Shown one piece after another: positions 42,903 to 56,680 of a stretch of 64,000 nt of DNA (positions are counted from its first letter, which is position 1; every line of letters starts with the position of its first letter). The stretch is from positions 5,557,001-5,621,000 of the forward strand of contig NC_092578.1 in NCBI RefSeq assembly GCF_037975245.1, in the 5' to 3' direction. The stretch is from Apostichopus japonicus (Eukaryota > Echinodermata > Holothuroidea > Aspidochirotida > Stichopodidae). A program made the position numbers and the translations under genes. The notes below the pieces were generated by a model. It was not told the origin of the DNA and did not search any database. It saw only the letters and a list, made by a program, of their open reading frames with translations.

Positions 42903-45900
42903 ATGACTCCAGTGTTTGCTGCTCTTGTCGTCTTGGTAACTGTAGTGCTGGCTGCCTACTTTTACATGCAGCGTCATACAGTGGTGAGTAAGCCTATATT
43001 GCTCATTAGCTGAAGATAAGCTCATCATTCGTTTGTCCTTTAGTGAAACTTTTTTCAGCAGATGATCATACATATTGTGGCATTAACCATGGTTCGAGAG
43101 CATTCCTGCAATATTTGCAGAGGGTGTGGATGGATTTCAAGACCCACCAGGTTTAGAAATATTTTGCTTTGTGTTAAGGTCAAACGTCATTCAATATCAT
43201 CAGTGGTCAAAGTCTTTTAATCAGTTTTTAAACATTTTTCGCAACTAGTGAAATAATAGTTGAAGTTTTTCGTCTAGTGTGTAGATGCATAATGATGAGT
43301 ATATGTTTTATAGAGGTCAAAGGTCATTTACTGTCAACAAAGGTGAAAGTGTAAACATTTTAAACGTAATATCCCGATAAGGAAACCATTAGATGGTATC
43401 CCACACATAGTAAGGCATACTCCACATATCAAGTAGATAATTTCTAGTCATTTTTTTCTTGAGGTAAAAGGTCAGCAGATACATCAATATCTGCAAACCA
43501 TATAAGCATGAAACTTCAAGAATGGAAACTTAATATTTAGTGGTTGGAAAACCCAAGGTCAATAGTCACAAGAGGTCGCAAGAAGTCAAGGGTTGCAAAC
43601 ATTGTTAATTAATGTGATATCTCAGAACATTTGAGAAACGTGGACTATATCTTAGTATTATATGGATTCCCCCAAGTTGACTAAGGTGTACAGCAATGTG
43701 GCTGTGTACGTGTGTTTGTTTTTATATTCGAGAGTTCTCAGTTAGTCTTTGTCTCATAAGAACGTATATTAGGAGTTATCATGGCCTCTCGTTGTTAAAC
43801 CGTTTCAACTTTAGCTTCCATAAGAACCTTGAGTCAATTTTTTTCTGCACAAACAGTAGTCATAACATGGAGGTATATGTCTTTTTTTCTTTCATTTCTC
43901 CTCTTCGCAGAGTCCAGGATGGAAAGTGAAAACTACTATCCCTGGACTACAATCGAATGATCCACAGTAAAACATTGCATTTCTTGTTCTGTGTCTGTTT
44001 GCTTTATAAATGTGTACAGTTTAAACTTTATGTTTAAAATACTGTTAAGTTTAAGTGAATCACATGCAGATGAGTCAGCTTTTGAGTTCATTGATAACAC
44101 CGATTGCCCCCCTTAATAAGTCGGATTCTAATATCCCATATCAATAGAGTTCAATAGATTGGCTATATACCGTATAGTTAACTTCCATGTTCAATCCCCG
44201 GGATGAAAAGTGTCCACAGAATTGTTTCTGGAACTTGTACTGTATTATGTCTGCAACAAATTTTGAATAAGTACATCAGATTAATTTATCACAAAACACC
44301 ATTGCATGTTTTATAGTTTTTCATTTTTCAGTAGCAAGTTTGGCCATTTTGCTAGCCATATCCTTCGTTCTTCTTCAACTCCAAGAGATAAGCTTTTCCT
44401 TTACTCTCCATTCTCATTGCCAATCCCTTTTCCTTTGACTATGCAAAATGTGGAACGTATTTCTTATGTGCAGGAATGGAAACTTTACTGATATTGCCAT
44501 AGCAGGAAGCCTACATGAACTGTTAGTCAATCTTCACAAGACACATGGGCCTATAGTCTCATTTTGGTTTGGACCAAAGTTTACCGTTAGTGTAGCCGAT
44601 CCTGACATGTTTAAAGAATTGAAGGCTGTGTTCGATAGACCTCGTAAGTACACATTTATATCATGCAAAGTATGGTATAAACTTTGCTCGTAGGTAATAT
44701 TCATATGGTCTCATGATATTTGGAATCTTCAAAATACTTTTTTAGTTCACTTAAAGCAACATATTCATTCATTCATTTATTTATTTGCTTTGTCACTTGT
44801 ACAAACATTTACATACTGTTGTTGTAGTTTAATTGTCATACTTTAGTGCGTATCACTATCAATTCAACTGCCAGTATTTATAGACAAAAAGAAATGCAGA
44901 AATATATCAGAATCAAATATGTCATAATTACATAATACAGGGGTCCCCTTTGGGTCAAGTCCAGCCCGCAAAAGTTTTCAATCCAGCCTATGAAAAAACT
45001 TAGCCCACGATCTTAATCGGATCTGGGCATCTTCGGCTTGATATCCCTACCTCCCTGTTCAGTCTACTTTATAGTGAAATTTTGATTCTGTCCAAGAAAA
45101 TTGAGCACCTGTGACCTTTCATACCAATGGGAGGAAGATTACATAAAAAAAAACTCTCTTTTTCTTGCTGAGCTGACTGCAACGCGGTTGAAACTAATAT
45201 TTAACAGACGCACATGACTGAAAAAGAACGGAAAAGTAAAAAATGTCGGCCGAGGAGATTAGAGGAAATACAGTAAAATAGTTCAAATTTTGGCCAGGAC
45301 TTTGAATTTAATCCATGTCAAATTTCATATGATAATTATAAACTTTGTGTCTGTTCTTATATTGTAGCTGAGTTGTTCCGATTGTTTGAGCCTCTGATTG
45401 GTCCAGAAAGCATCCAGTATGCAAATGGCTTTGAAGGACACAAACGCCGGAAACTCACCGACGCATCGTGGAGTCACGACATGCTTCGACACTTTTGTGA
45501 AAACTTCAATGAAGTAAGTGAATTATCGACAAATTTGAGATTAACACCTGATTTGTATGATGATGTTAACAGATTGGTTTTAAAGAAGTTGTCATTTTTT
45601 GGAATCATTAAGACAATGTTTCTTGTTCTTGTCGTTAGTGCTGTAGCTTTGTATGTTATTATAGGTCTGCTTAATATTAAAACCTGTTCATTATAGAATC
45701 ATGTCAAGATTGCTAAATTATAATTCTCCTCATTATTTATCATTTTCAGTACTGGCTTGATCTAGATTAAGCAGTTATATTGCAAAATATGTCGTAGAGC
45801 AAGAAGTTAATTCCTTCTATACTATGCCATCGACACACTATGAATAGGCATGCTGTATTACCTTCGTATTGGGATATTTTCATCATTGGTAACCACTTGG

Positions 45901-48900
45901 CTTTATACTGTGAAGAATGTGACCAGTAGAGCGTGCAGTCATGCCAGAATGACTCTGTTTTAAAGATATTGGCACTCCATACAATTTCATATTAATAAGA
46001 TTTGAGATTTGAACTTCACACACCCTCAATCTACAATGGATCTATTCTATGCACACTGGTTAAATAGAAAAGACAAACTTATTTAACAGCAGACGTGGAA
46101 ACCCTGCGGGTTTCAAAACCAACATCACGCATCGAGATTGGATTTTGAGGTACTTCTTCAGTGTGGGAAACAAAATGCCAAAGTAGAAATCTGGATTTGA
46201 AAGCCTGTGAAAGCATGTGAAACTGTGCAGTGTTTGTTTGTCAGTAGAAATTTAGGGATTACCTGATAATTTTATTGACATAAAATCATGTAGTTTTTTT
46301 GTATGGCAATGGATTTTTTGTCTCAATTCTACCACAAATTCCAGTTTTAGACTGTATGTGTTAATTTTTTTATTGTTTTTTTTATATCATTTCTCAGGAA
46401 GATAACTAAGCATAGAATTATGTTTTCTACATTTTGATTTGGAGCCAATGACCCCTCCACTTTCCTTTCTTCCTTTCTTTTTTGTAACTGAAGCAAGGAA
46501 ACGTAAATTACCTTAGTGAACCACATTCTATCAAAATGCTCCATCTGTGTTAATTAATTTATTCTGCAGCTCGGTGAAGAGATGAGTACCAAACTCTCCT
46601 CTTTGCCCAAGATGGAACACATTCCCCTCTCTCAGTACACCCTAGCTCTCACCATCAAAGGACTCTCGCAGACTTCATTCGGCGATTACTTTAAGGATGA
46701 TGAGCACTGCCACAATATGAAGCATAATTATGAAATTGTGAGCTGCTTTTTTTGCATTTCGTCCCATTCTTTATATATGAAAGCTTATCTTTCTGACCGG
46801 ACTTGTTTACAAGTATGATTATGCTTGTCCAACATCAAAGCAGAACAGTTTCATGCTTATATATCATTCAGCCATCACACTAAGGAGTTCAGCAACCGTA
46901 TAACAGCCCCCCCCCCCCCATCCCCTCTGCATAAGGCATATAGAAATTATGAAGTAGATGGAAAAGCCAACTTTTTTCAAAAAGATACCAACAATAACTG
47001 AACATGTCTGGTTAGCTTGGCATAAATTCAGCGAAGGCCCCCAAAATAAAGAGTAAAATAGGAAATGGCACTAAAAGTCCAGTTAGTACTACACAACCAA
47101 TTAAACGGAGAGCATCGGGTGCACATGTTACGCATACTTGGTTAAATACTTAAGAAAAGAGAATGGGCAAAAAGTTCATGCATGGGGATCAGCATGTCAT
47201 GTGTAAGCCAAGGTCTATGGAGAGATGTGAGTGCGTTGATGATGTGCATGCCATATAGTATCACACAGTGTAAGGTAATTGCTATATTAATGACCCACCG
47301 TATGTTGCAGATTACTAAGCTATTATGCTTCGTCTGTGTGAGCAGGAAATAAAGGTCAAAGCAAGATGATTGAAGCAAGAAGAGTGGTTTCATATGGACT
47401 ACTTCAGAATACCTATGAGATGTATACCTATGATACAAAGTTTAGAGTACATATCATATAAGTACCTATCATATTAACTTGGAACTATGGTACCCATGAT
47501 ATATGATGTGAGCTTATTAGAGCTAAATATGAAGTTGTGACGGAAACGACATGTAAATAATTCGTATTCCGGCAGAAAGAGTTTCCAAGGGTGTTGGCGC
47601 ATAAAAGCAAAGATGGACGAGGTTTCGTATGGTATTTTGAATAACAATATTTCTATATTCTACAAATAGTTTGGAAAATACAGGTGAATGGTACAAGTTA
47701 GTGATAAGCAAAGGTACAGTATACTTAAGGCGCCAGAAAGAAATAACTTATCTATAAAGAATGGGTCTGAAGTCGATGAACTCGATGGTGTAGTAGAGCG
47801 CGCGGAATAAATAAATGATTAATAGTTCATCCAAGGACAGTTGTACTTGTTATAACGGGATCCACTTCCATTCACTGGATAGAAGTCAGATATGGTATGG
47901 AAAAGAGAAAGTCCATTCCGTAGTAGAAGTGATTAGATAATTAGATGGAAAGAAAGTTACTAAATACTTGAAGATCCTTCAGTCAAACCTTGAACAGATT
48001 ACCTATGAGCCAATGACAAGAACTTGGGAGTACCTATGATATGCACTGGGTAGTACCTCCCAGTACCTATGATACGCACTAGGGAATATGCCTACCAAGG
48101 CCATGAGTATTAGGCTATACTTCAGTTAATACTACCTATTATACGTTAACATGGTTCAATTGTTTAATAAGCATAAGAAATGATCAGCCCTTGATTAGTC
48201 CACATATGCATAGCTGGGTTTCTCAATCTTTCACAACTGTTTTGCTCCTCTAATGTTCAATACCTTTGTTTGATTATTATGCGACTCTAACATAGCTATG
48301 CTTTCATATTGACAGTGCTGGGAAGAAATGGAGTCAAGATTGGGTGGTGCACAAATGGTGGAAGGAAGTGAGAGACAGAAAAGATATGATGAAGGTAGCT
48401 TTATAGAACCTCTTTGTCTGCTTAATTTTTTTTTTTACATTTTAACATTATCCATCCCTATTTTTGTGTGAGACTTAGCCCAGAATGATTGTGAGAAGAT
48501 GACTTAAATCTCTACTGCGTACCTGACACAATTTTCTGATAGAAATGTTATTTTTAAACTTAAATCAAATTAGTTTTATCTGACAACAACAATACGTTTA
48601 GTGTGTCAGTTTGATCCAGGAACAACTATTGTCATCTTTCAAAAAGTCTGCCACCATTCCTTCTAAAAGTTAGGTGAGTTGGTGGTAGGTATCAGTGCCG
48701 TAGGTAGGTATAAGTGCCATGGGTAGGTATAAGTGCCAAAGGTAAGCATAAGTGCCACAGGTAGGCATCAGTGTCATAGGTAGGTATAAGTGCCATAGGT
48801 AGGTATAAGCGCCATAGAGCACTATCAGTTTGAATCACTTTCAAATTTTTTAGTGCTATGTAAGTTGCTTTTATTGTTCTTGTTCCCTTAAAAAGCTTTA

Positions 48901-51900
48901 GTATGAGCCTTGCTATTCCAAATTTACATTGCATAGAATTTTCTCATGAACTGCCCAAAAAACATGAAAAACCCAGCAATTTACTATGAAAGTATGAAGA
49001 GTAATTTAAACTTAAAAATCACTAAAATTTAAAAATCACTATAAACTGATGTTGTGATTAATTAACTGCTTACGTGTACATCACATTTTCGTATTGGTAG
49101 CCCTCGGGAATATGAGAGCTATGGTGAAGGACATCGTTCAGAAGAGGAAAGAAAATCCACCCAAGCCTCATGAGAGAGCTTTCATTGACCTTCTCATGGA
49201 AAACGAAGATATTTACGATGAGTCAAAGCTACTGGCAGATGCCACCTCATATATGGTTGGAGGATTTCACACCTCTGGATATTGTGAGTAAAGTATGAAA
49301 CATCACAATACTGGCATATTCAACTAAATTAATCTGCCATTTCTGCAAAAACTCGCAACAAAGAACTTGCAGTAATCACATTATAGAACAATTTATGTTA
49401 AAATATCATTAAAGAACTATTACTATTATACTCGGCATCATGGAAACTTTAATTATTCGTTCAACTAGTAATCCCAGAAGTATACAACATAACCTGAAAG
49501 CCTACCTAAACTTGAAATCCTTGTTAACACGATATCTCCAGATAGGAAACTTTATTTGCTATCGTATTTTGCATGTGGATTTCCTATAATGAGTACAAGA
49601 ACCTTATCTGCAGAGCCTTATAACACAAACTTTGTAAACAGGATATCCCAAGATAGTTTACATCACATAGTTCATATTTGTCTCTTTTATTTTTGGGTAG
49701 AGTTCAAAGGTCATTTGGGTCAGCAGAATTCCAAATGTCAAATTGTCAAATTGATCTCATCAGGTTATCTATTACAAATGCAAATTGAGCCCTTTATTGT
49801 TAGAGTGAGCATGCAAAATAAATTACCAACAACAAACAATGTCTGTCTTTCTTTCATCGTTGTAGTATTATGCCACATGATTCCCAGTCATAAAACCATG
49901 TAGGCACTGACTCTGTTTAGATTTATACTGCTCTCCGTCTGCAGTATGAACTTCAGCCAGGGTTAGCTTGCAAACTACTCTTGTGCTGCATTTGTAGTGT
50001 ATATGGAGGCAAACCGGAAGGAGGGTTTCTCTCAGAGTTTTTTTTTCTTGTGGTCACTAACTTGACAACAGAGTATTTGCCCACAAATTTGCTAGAAATT
50101 TCGAGTTATGGTACTCATGCTCAGAAGCTCAACAAGTATTGTTGCTGCCCCCCCCCCCCCCCTCAGAGCAGTTTTCATCACTAAGATCTTAATTGTCTTC
50201 AAGTAAAAACACCCAATGTTTGGGAATACTTTTGGAGGGTAAAAACCCCAGGAAAGTTATTATTCATTTAAGCAATTTACTATGCTCAAATGTGAGGCCA
50301 ATGCAGATGTGCCCTTATGAGTTTTGCTTTAGGCTTTTAAATTTTGTACGCTACTTGACACCCTAGACTATAATAATAAACTCCCCTAAAACATAATATG
50401 TAAATTGCAGCTGGAATCAACATGGCTATAATGCATCAATCAAACTAATATCAGCTGTTTTAACTGTTCATAAATGGTCCTAGGAGATTGTTAGTTGAAA
50501 AAATATATAAATGAAAAGCACACAAAAAAAAAGATCATTTGATTAGTTGCAATCTTCAAACAGAATTTAGTGGTAATGAAAAGGGTAGGTAGTCTAGACC
50601 AAATCGATGTGACTGTGTAACATTAAAGATGTATTGCTCTATGTCATAACTAGAGGTTTTGTATCGACATTATCAGTGATAACTAATTAAATGATGTTGT
50701 TTCCCTTCACAATAATTCACTGTAGTGCTATGTTGGACCATCTATTACCTGACCTTGAATCAGGAGGTACAAGAGAAAGTGTATCAGGAAGTCTTGAGAG
50801 TGGTTGGATCTAAAGAATCCATCGGACCCGAGGACATTCCTCAATTCCAGTGAGTTTTTACATTTTATTTCATGATAAAATACCAAATAGTTAAATTTAC
50901 ATGTGTATGATACATACATGATCTCTAAATTTAACTATTGCTGTAGGACATGGAGGACTCAGCTTGAGTTTAACCTTTAAGCAGAATAAAGAAGACTAAC
51001 ATAATATGCTGGCTTTTTGAATGTTGCAAAGTGTGAAGGCGGATGTCAGGCAAATATGTGATTGAAGTATAAAGCAGTTCCTTTGTTATCTGAATTGTTT
51101 TGCCAAATGTCACCAAACGGCATGATTTGTATGATAAAGTCTGTTGGAAACAAAAGTGGTCATGTCATCGTACGTTATGGTTTATATATTATGGTTTTTA
51201 TGAGTTATGTAGCATAGATGGATGGATGCTGTCGAAGTGGTTGCGTTTGGTAATCAGCGTACGTGACTAGCATGCAGAATGCTTCGTTTTGTCATGAGAA
51301 GTTGTGTCGCAGTTGTCAAGACAATAAAGGTGTTAAGTGACTGGTAATTTATTAACAAACCTAATTCCCCTTTAAACCAGGGTATAGTTTAGGGCTCATA
51401 TTTGTGTAGCAGGTTTGAGCCCTAATGATGTGAGCGTTGTCCCACATGAAATAATATGGTTACTGTCTACAAAAACTGCTATAGAACTTTGCATTTGGAT
51501 GGCATTTTTTATACTGCATTAAATCAACAACATTACGATCTTCACTGCCAAAACCAAATACCACCGAGTCCCCTGTTCTTGGCCAAAACAGTGGAGATTG
51601 AATATGTACGTGAGTAGGTAATGCTATCCATACTGAACTCTCCTCTGCACAAATTCATGATTCAACACACAGTGTACTATATCAGTGGTCAAGCCAAATT
51701 CGTCTGCGCACAGGAAAGTAATGCCAGCCATTAGAGCACTTGTGTTTACAATCATATGGTGGCTGGTCAATTAATTAGGTGGGCTCAAGGTTGAATCCCA
51801 ATGGCAGTACTTGGGGCAGTTTATGTATTCAAGTAACAAATTATTAATGCTCGATTGCATATGAGGAGAACTGTTTTTCTATAGACAGGCCTGATTGTCA

Positions 51901-53934
51901 TGAACTTGCAGCAATTTTCGAACCAGTAAATAATTTTGTTCAAATAGCTTTAGAATTTTGTTTTGTGCAAATGTTTATGATTTTATGCAGATACATGAAA
52001 CAAGTGATGAATGAGTCTCTCCGATTAAGCATTCTTGCTCCCTGGGCTGCAAAAGTTCAAGAGGTTGATATTTCTCTTGGTGGACATTCCATTCCTAAAG
52101 GTGTAAGTAATCATTCGAAATTCACCTTATTTTATGGTTTGTCTCTCATCAAAACGTCCCTGTTACAGCTTGAAATGAACAGTTATGCTCTTCAGAGAAA
52201 TGTTTAAAAATGACAAATGATTTTAATGTAACATGATTTCTTTAGAAAAGGCCTTATCATATTTGTAACTGGGACTATTGGCCACCCATTGTGTCTACTG
52301 TAGCAAAAACTTGACACAAATTAAGATAACCATGTAATCACAGTATCTCAAAGATTGACACTTGGTAGACTTTCAAACTTTCTACGCAAAGATGCTCCAT
52401 ATCGTGCAGATGCTTTAGTGTAGTTGCATGGTTATTTGATGTCAGCAGGTATAGTGATCTATTTCAGATGTTTTTGTATGCTAATGACATGGAACATCTC
52501 ATTATGTTTCCCCATATATTTTTCGCATATCATAAATCCGTCAATGAGGGTTGCTAAATATGGTTTCCAAACTGCGGGCAGCCCTTCTCTCTTTAAAAAT
52601 TGGATGAAAGAATGGATTGTAGGACTGGATTTCAAATGTGTTAGTAATCTTAGTGTCTGTTTGATATGGTATAGAGCATTACGTCATCAGATTAAAGGCA
52701 ATCTCAATCTGAGGAGAGTATAGGTTCGCAACCTGTCAGATCTTTTTTTAATTTTGTCCTACTGCAAGGCACTTTCATTATCTTCATTACCTGTCTTTAT
52801 CCAGGTGTATAAAAGGGAATGTGCGAGGTAACTTGTTACTATGGATATGGTTTCACCCAATGGGATTTCCCTTAGATGTTGGCACTATTTATTACCCAGC
52901 TAAGGGCAACTGTTTAAATTGTACAGACTTAGGTGTGTGGGTGTTGTAAAGTCATTTGAGAGCACGACTGATACAAGACTTCATACAGGACAAGTAAACC
53001 TAAGTTAACTTCAAAATTGTTTTTTTAAACTTTATGATACCGATGTTTGAAAGTGTTTAATACTCATATGTTCTAAGGTATATCAATACCATAAGCTTCT
53101 AAGGCATTGCAGATTGCAATGGATCATGAGTCTGTGGTTTTCTTTTGGACAGACTCCGGTGATTACAGCTTTGGGCGTGATGTCGCAGGATGAGAAAATA
53201 TGGCCAAACCCTAAGAAGTAAGTGGAGATGACCAAATATTCGTATTTGTCGATCACTGGACAGTATTCATTACTCTTCACATCTTTATGTGTGTCTTTGG
53301 TTTGTGTTAAATCGTTTGTAACTGTAACCAAGCCAGGTAGTATACACATATTATGGATACCTCTCACTCTTGACTATTAACAGCTCGGTATGGTTGAAAC
53401 CATATGACTGCATTCTATCAGTTTCTTTGTCCAACATATTTAATGCAATATTTTCATTTATCTTTGGCAGACCTTCTGGTTTATGCCAAATTTTGTTGTT
53501 TCTACACAAATATACGGTGTATATTATAGATTAAAAGGTCAAATACAGTAAATAAAATCTGAAAATGTCTGTGAAACACTCTTTCTTGTGGAATATTCAT
53601 TCCTTTTCAAAGTTCAGTCAAAATGCTAACAAAATCATCCATTTGTTTTGTTTCCACACCAAAATCTCGTTTCTACTCTGTTAGATTCGATCCTGACCGT
53701 TTCAGTCCTGAAAATGTCAAAGGTCGTCACCAGTTTGCGTTTCAGCCGTTTGGTTTACCGGGTCGTATATGCCCTGGATATAGATTTGCCTATTACGAGT
53801 TGACCGTGTTCATGGCGATACTCATCAGGAACTTCAAGTGGACTCTAGTTGAAGGCCAGTTGGTGGAAAGTGTCTATGGATTGGTTACATCCCCAAAAGA
53901 GGAGGTTTGGGTTCATATTGAAAAACGTCAGTAA
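42903..53934 (+). CDS. CYP20A1: cytochrome P450 CYP20A1-like, tandem copy 2 (11 coding exons, 477 aa)
   Basis: Exons: 42903-42983, 43911-43966, 44474-44643, 45368-45513, 46570-46737, 48316-48394, 49101-49283, 50726-50849, 51991-52102, 53153-53217, 53685-53934. Exon sizes and phases equal copy 1, giving 1434 nt with no stop. Motifs: N-terminal membrane anchor, I-helix GGFHTS (287-292), ESLR (344-347), FDPDRF (396-401), Cys424 in PFGLPGRICPG. Donors and acceptors are ordinary, including GTGAGC after exon 5, so this copy is the better candidate for full function. An acceptor at 42841 precedes the ATG exon, implying an upstream leader exon as in copy 1. Exons differ from copy 1 at roughly 4-9% of bases by eye (exon 4: 11 of 146; exon 5: 6 of 168). 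Confidence 0.94.
43314..43326 (+). promoter_or_regulatory. perfect DR1 nuclear-receptor motif in CYP20A1 copy 2 intron 1
   Basis: AGGTCAAAGGTCA is the consensus direct repeat with 1 bp spacing, bound by HNF4 and RXR heterodimers in animals. It sits in a dispersed repeat (see 56340-56680), so it may be incidental. Function is not shown by sequence. Confidence 0.3.
44937..45070. other. insertion in copy 2 intron 3, hAT-like end
   Basis: This stretch has no counterpart in copy 1 intron 3 and begins caggggtccc..gtccagcccgcaa, the style of a hAT terminus. No partner end or clear target duplication was found. Confidence 0.35.
47518..47995. other. block B-specific segment in intron 5, unidentified
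   Basis: Copy 1 passes from the counterpart of about 47515 to that of about 48000 (near 27095) without it, so it is a block B insertion or a block A deletion. I see no terminal repeats or coding content. Confidence 0.4.
48684..48815. repeat. minisatellite, unit ataggtaggtataagtgcc
   Basis: About seven units of 19-20 bp with small changes, in intron 6 of CYP20A1 copy 2. Not present in copy 1. Confidence 0.8.
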
Positions 53935-54401
53935 AAACCTGTATTTTCTTTTATCAGCAAAGTAGAAAGTTTTATACTGATTTACTACAACTGAAAATGC
54001 TGGTGGTAGGTTTGTTTTGATTCCACTTTCTTCTTCATTTTTCTATCATTGGTAAAGCAGTTTAATGTAAAGTAACCAGGAACAACATTGAATCATGTCA
54101 GTTAAACCATGACGATGCCCCATCCCATCCCTGCCCCACCCGTCCCTGCCCCACCTCCTTGAATATACACTGTTTTCAATCAACTAATATATAAACTAAT
54201 GTTTTGCCGATATTCGAAATGTTTCGAGCAATTATGGTGGAAGGGTTTCTTCTTTTTATTTATACATATAATCAATAGAAAGATAACGGTGATGAGGTTT
54301 TTTATTTCTATCAATGATCTGACTTTGTCATGTAATGTTGTTTAATGCTTGTTTGTTTTTTAATTTCTAAAGACATAACTAAAACTTTAAAAGAGAAATT
54401 A

Positions 54402-54407
54402 AATAAA
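54402..54407 (+). terminator. polyadenylation signal, CYP20A1 copy 2
   Basis: AATAAA about 470 nt past the stop, at the position matching 36223-36228 of copy 1. Confidence 0.6.
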
Positions 54408-55189
54408 AATCTAGACGGCGGTGGTAACAATGTCTTGACTGTACTGATGATAGTGCATTTCGAATTTCCAAGAAATGAGGAACTTAAAAAGGAAGAACTA
54501 AATTTGTGTGATAGTTACTATTATTTGCTTGAAGAGATCTATACAGATATTATAGACTGAGCATCAAACATAGCAACTTCTTTCACTTTATTAATAATTT
54601 TTCCTATGCAACAGTGTGTACCAGTTCAAAGTATGTTCTGGGCCCTGGCAACAGAACATCAATTGGGTTTCTTCCACCGGCACCATAGCCAAGAAGAAAA
54701 AAGCTATTGATGTCCAAAATATTATCATTAACAATTGTTTGTAAGGAACTTGGATCATTTCAAGATTATTGCTTTGATATTGCTCTTTGGAGATATTACA
54801 GTACAGCAGAATATTAACACGCATTATTTTGCATATTTTGTATATAAAAGTGTTGTCATTTTGTCCATTTCTGAGCACAACTTGTCTTACATTGGTTAGG
54901 CCAAAACTATTTTACCAATGTGAACACAAGGGTACTAATTGTAAATATCCAATTTTATCCGGAGTTTTCGAGGTTAGTGGGCCCCTCTTCAGTTCCTGGC
55001 CCTTTGGGCACTGTCCGATTGCCCGACCGGTCAGCCCTCTCCTGATTGCAATTATCTATAACCCTGAAGTTTCTGTGAGGACACGCATTTACAAAAATGT
55101 ATGAAATAAACTACGGTCCAATTCCAAACGATACAAATGTCTTTGAGTAATGGAAATCACTCCAATTTGTTACATTTAATTTCGGTGTT

Positions 55190-55645
55190 AAACAGTGCGT
55201 CTTCCAGGACATTAAAATAAAGGAAATATTTTACTTTATTTCAACCACTTCTCAGAATATGGATGATTCTATTATTGGTCTTTCAATTTTGCTGTTAAAC
55301 AAGTTTCACTTTGAAAATTGTGAAAATATATAAATTCATACACAACGCTATCATTTGTTTTAGATATTATAATGATATATTGTCTATTTCAATTTATATC
55401 AACCACTTCTTAGAATATTAAACACTGCAGCTTTTAACCTTTCACTGTTTGCTGTTCAAACAGTAGTTTCATTTAAATCAATGCACATTATGTGAAACAG
55501 TGTGCCTTTGCAGAAATTAAAATAAAGAAATATTTTACTTTAGATCAACCACTTCTGGATGTGGATAATTCTATTTTTTTGGTCTTTCTTTTTTTGCTGT
55601 CAAACAGCTGTTTCTTTGAAAAGTATGTCATATACAACACTATAT
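55190..55645. repeat. diverged tandem repeat, roughly three units
   Basis: Units near 55196, 55385 and 55497 share atcaaccacttct, aaatattttacttta (two of three) and a tttgctgt-aaacag segment. There is no coding content. Confidence 0.6.
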
Positions 55646-56339
55646 TTCTTCTACTTTTTTTAAATGTGATAACGATTTTGTATATCTACTTTGCTCTATT
55701 GAGGGAGTGGAGGGGTAACAAGTAGAAGTAAGGATGGCATATCTAGAGGAGATGTTTTTGTCCATGTTTCTGTAAGGTATAATGATGAGGGAGCAGTGCA
55801 AGTTTTGCAGAGATGGATTCACTTGCAATTACTGTAAAAGGTGAAGAGTATAAAGGTTACACAAAGAATTTCTCTTATAATTGTTTTGTTTACTTAATTC
55901 TGCCTCGTTTTTGCTCCATTTTTCTTTTCTTTTGTTGTTTCAATGTGTTTTGGGTTTTCACAGAATAAATGTAGATTTGGCATCTGATAGAGTTGTTTCA
56001 CTGTCTGTCTAGTTTGTCCATACATTGTTATTATGAAAAGTAATTAAACTGTTAGTAATAATAACCTCACAGTGCAGTCTGTTTAACTTTAATAGTAAGA
56101 TAATTAACTTTCCTAAGACACTAGATCTGTGCACTCTAAAAACGAAAAATGCAAAGCACAGTTCCCAGTTTTTAATTCCTTGCCCCGACATAAAGGAAGC
56201 TATGCGATGGTATGTGTGTATGTGTATGTTTATGACACTCGAAACAGGGAAACTCAAAAAGTTAATATGTGGATTAACTTCATACTTGGTATGTTATCAG
56301 TCTTAATAAGTACAAAAAGCCTATAACTTTAATGTTCAT

Positions 56340-56680
56340 TTGGTCTGAAAACCATATAAACACAATTACTCAGAATGTACATCTTTGTTGAACTACATGG
56401 TATGCACATCCAGCTTGTTGGGTACAAGAACCCTATTGAAATAGGTGGAGGTCAAAGGTCATTTGCGGTCAACATTTAAAATATAGTCTGAAAATCTTGT
56501 AAACATGATAACAAAAGTAGTACCTCCTTCTTGAACCTAATACTAGTATGTAGATCCAGCTTGATCAGTGCAATAATCCTATTGAAATTGGTAGAGGTCA
56601 AAGGTTACATAAGGTCAGACATCGCAGTCTGGAAAACTTTTAAACATGATAACTCCAAAATTAAAGCTACAATTAATCTG
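56340..56680. repeat. dispersed repeat with aggtcaaaggtca motifs
   Basis: Two units of about 145 bp (shared: catccagcttg or gatccagcttg, ctattgaaat, gaggtcaaaggt). A perfect DR1 lies at 56449-56461. Related units occur in CYP20A1 introns near 32290-32400, 43200-43340 and 49540-49720. Confidence 0.6.

Larger units (their letters stand above)
39165..54915 (+). repeat. segmental duplication, block B (CYP20A1 copy 2)
   Basis: Collinear with 3619-36800 in exons, introns, upstream and 3' flanks. Differences are mostly block A insertions, plus block B insertions at 40353-40661, about 44937-45070 and 47518-47995. The last shared sequence is the ctgagcacaactt region (36760-36800 and 54872-54915). Confidence 0.85.
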
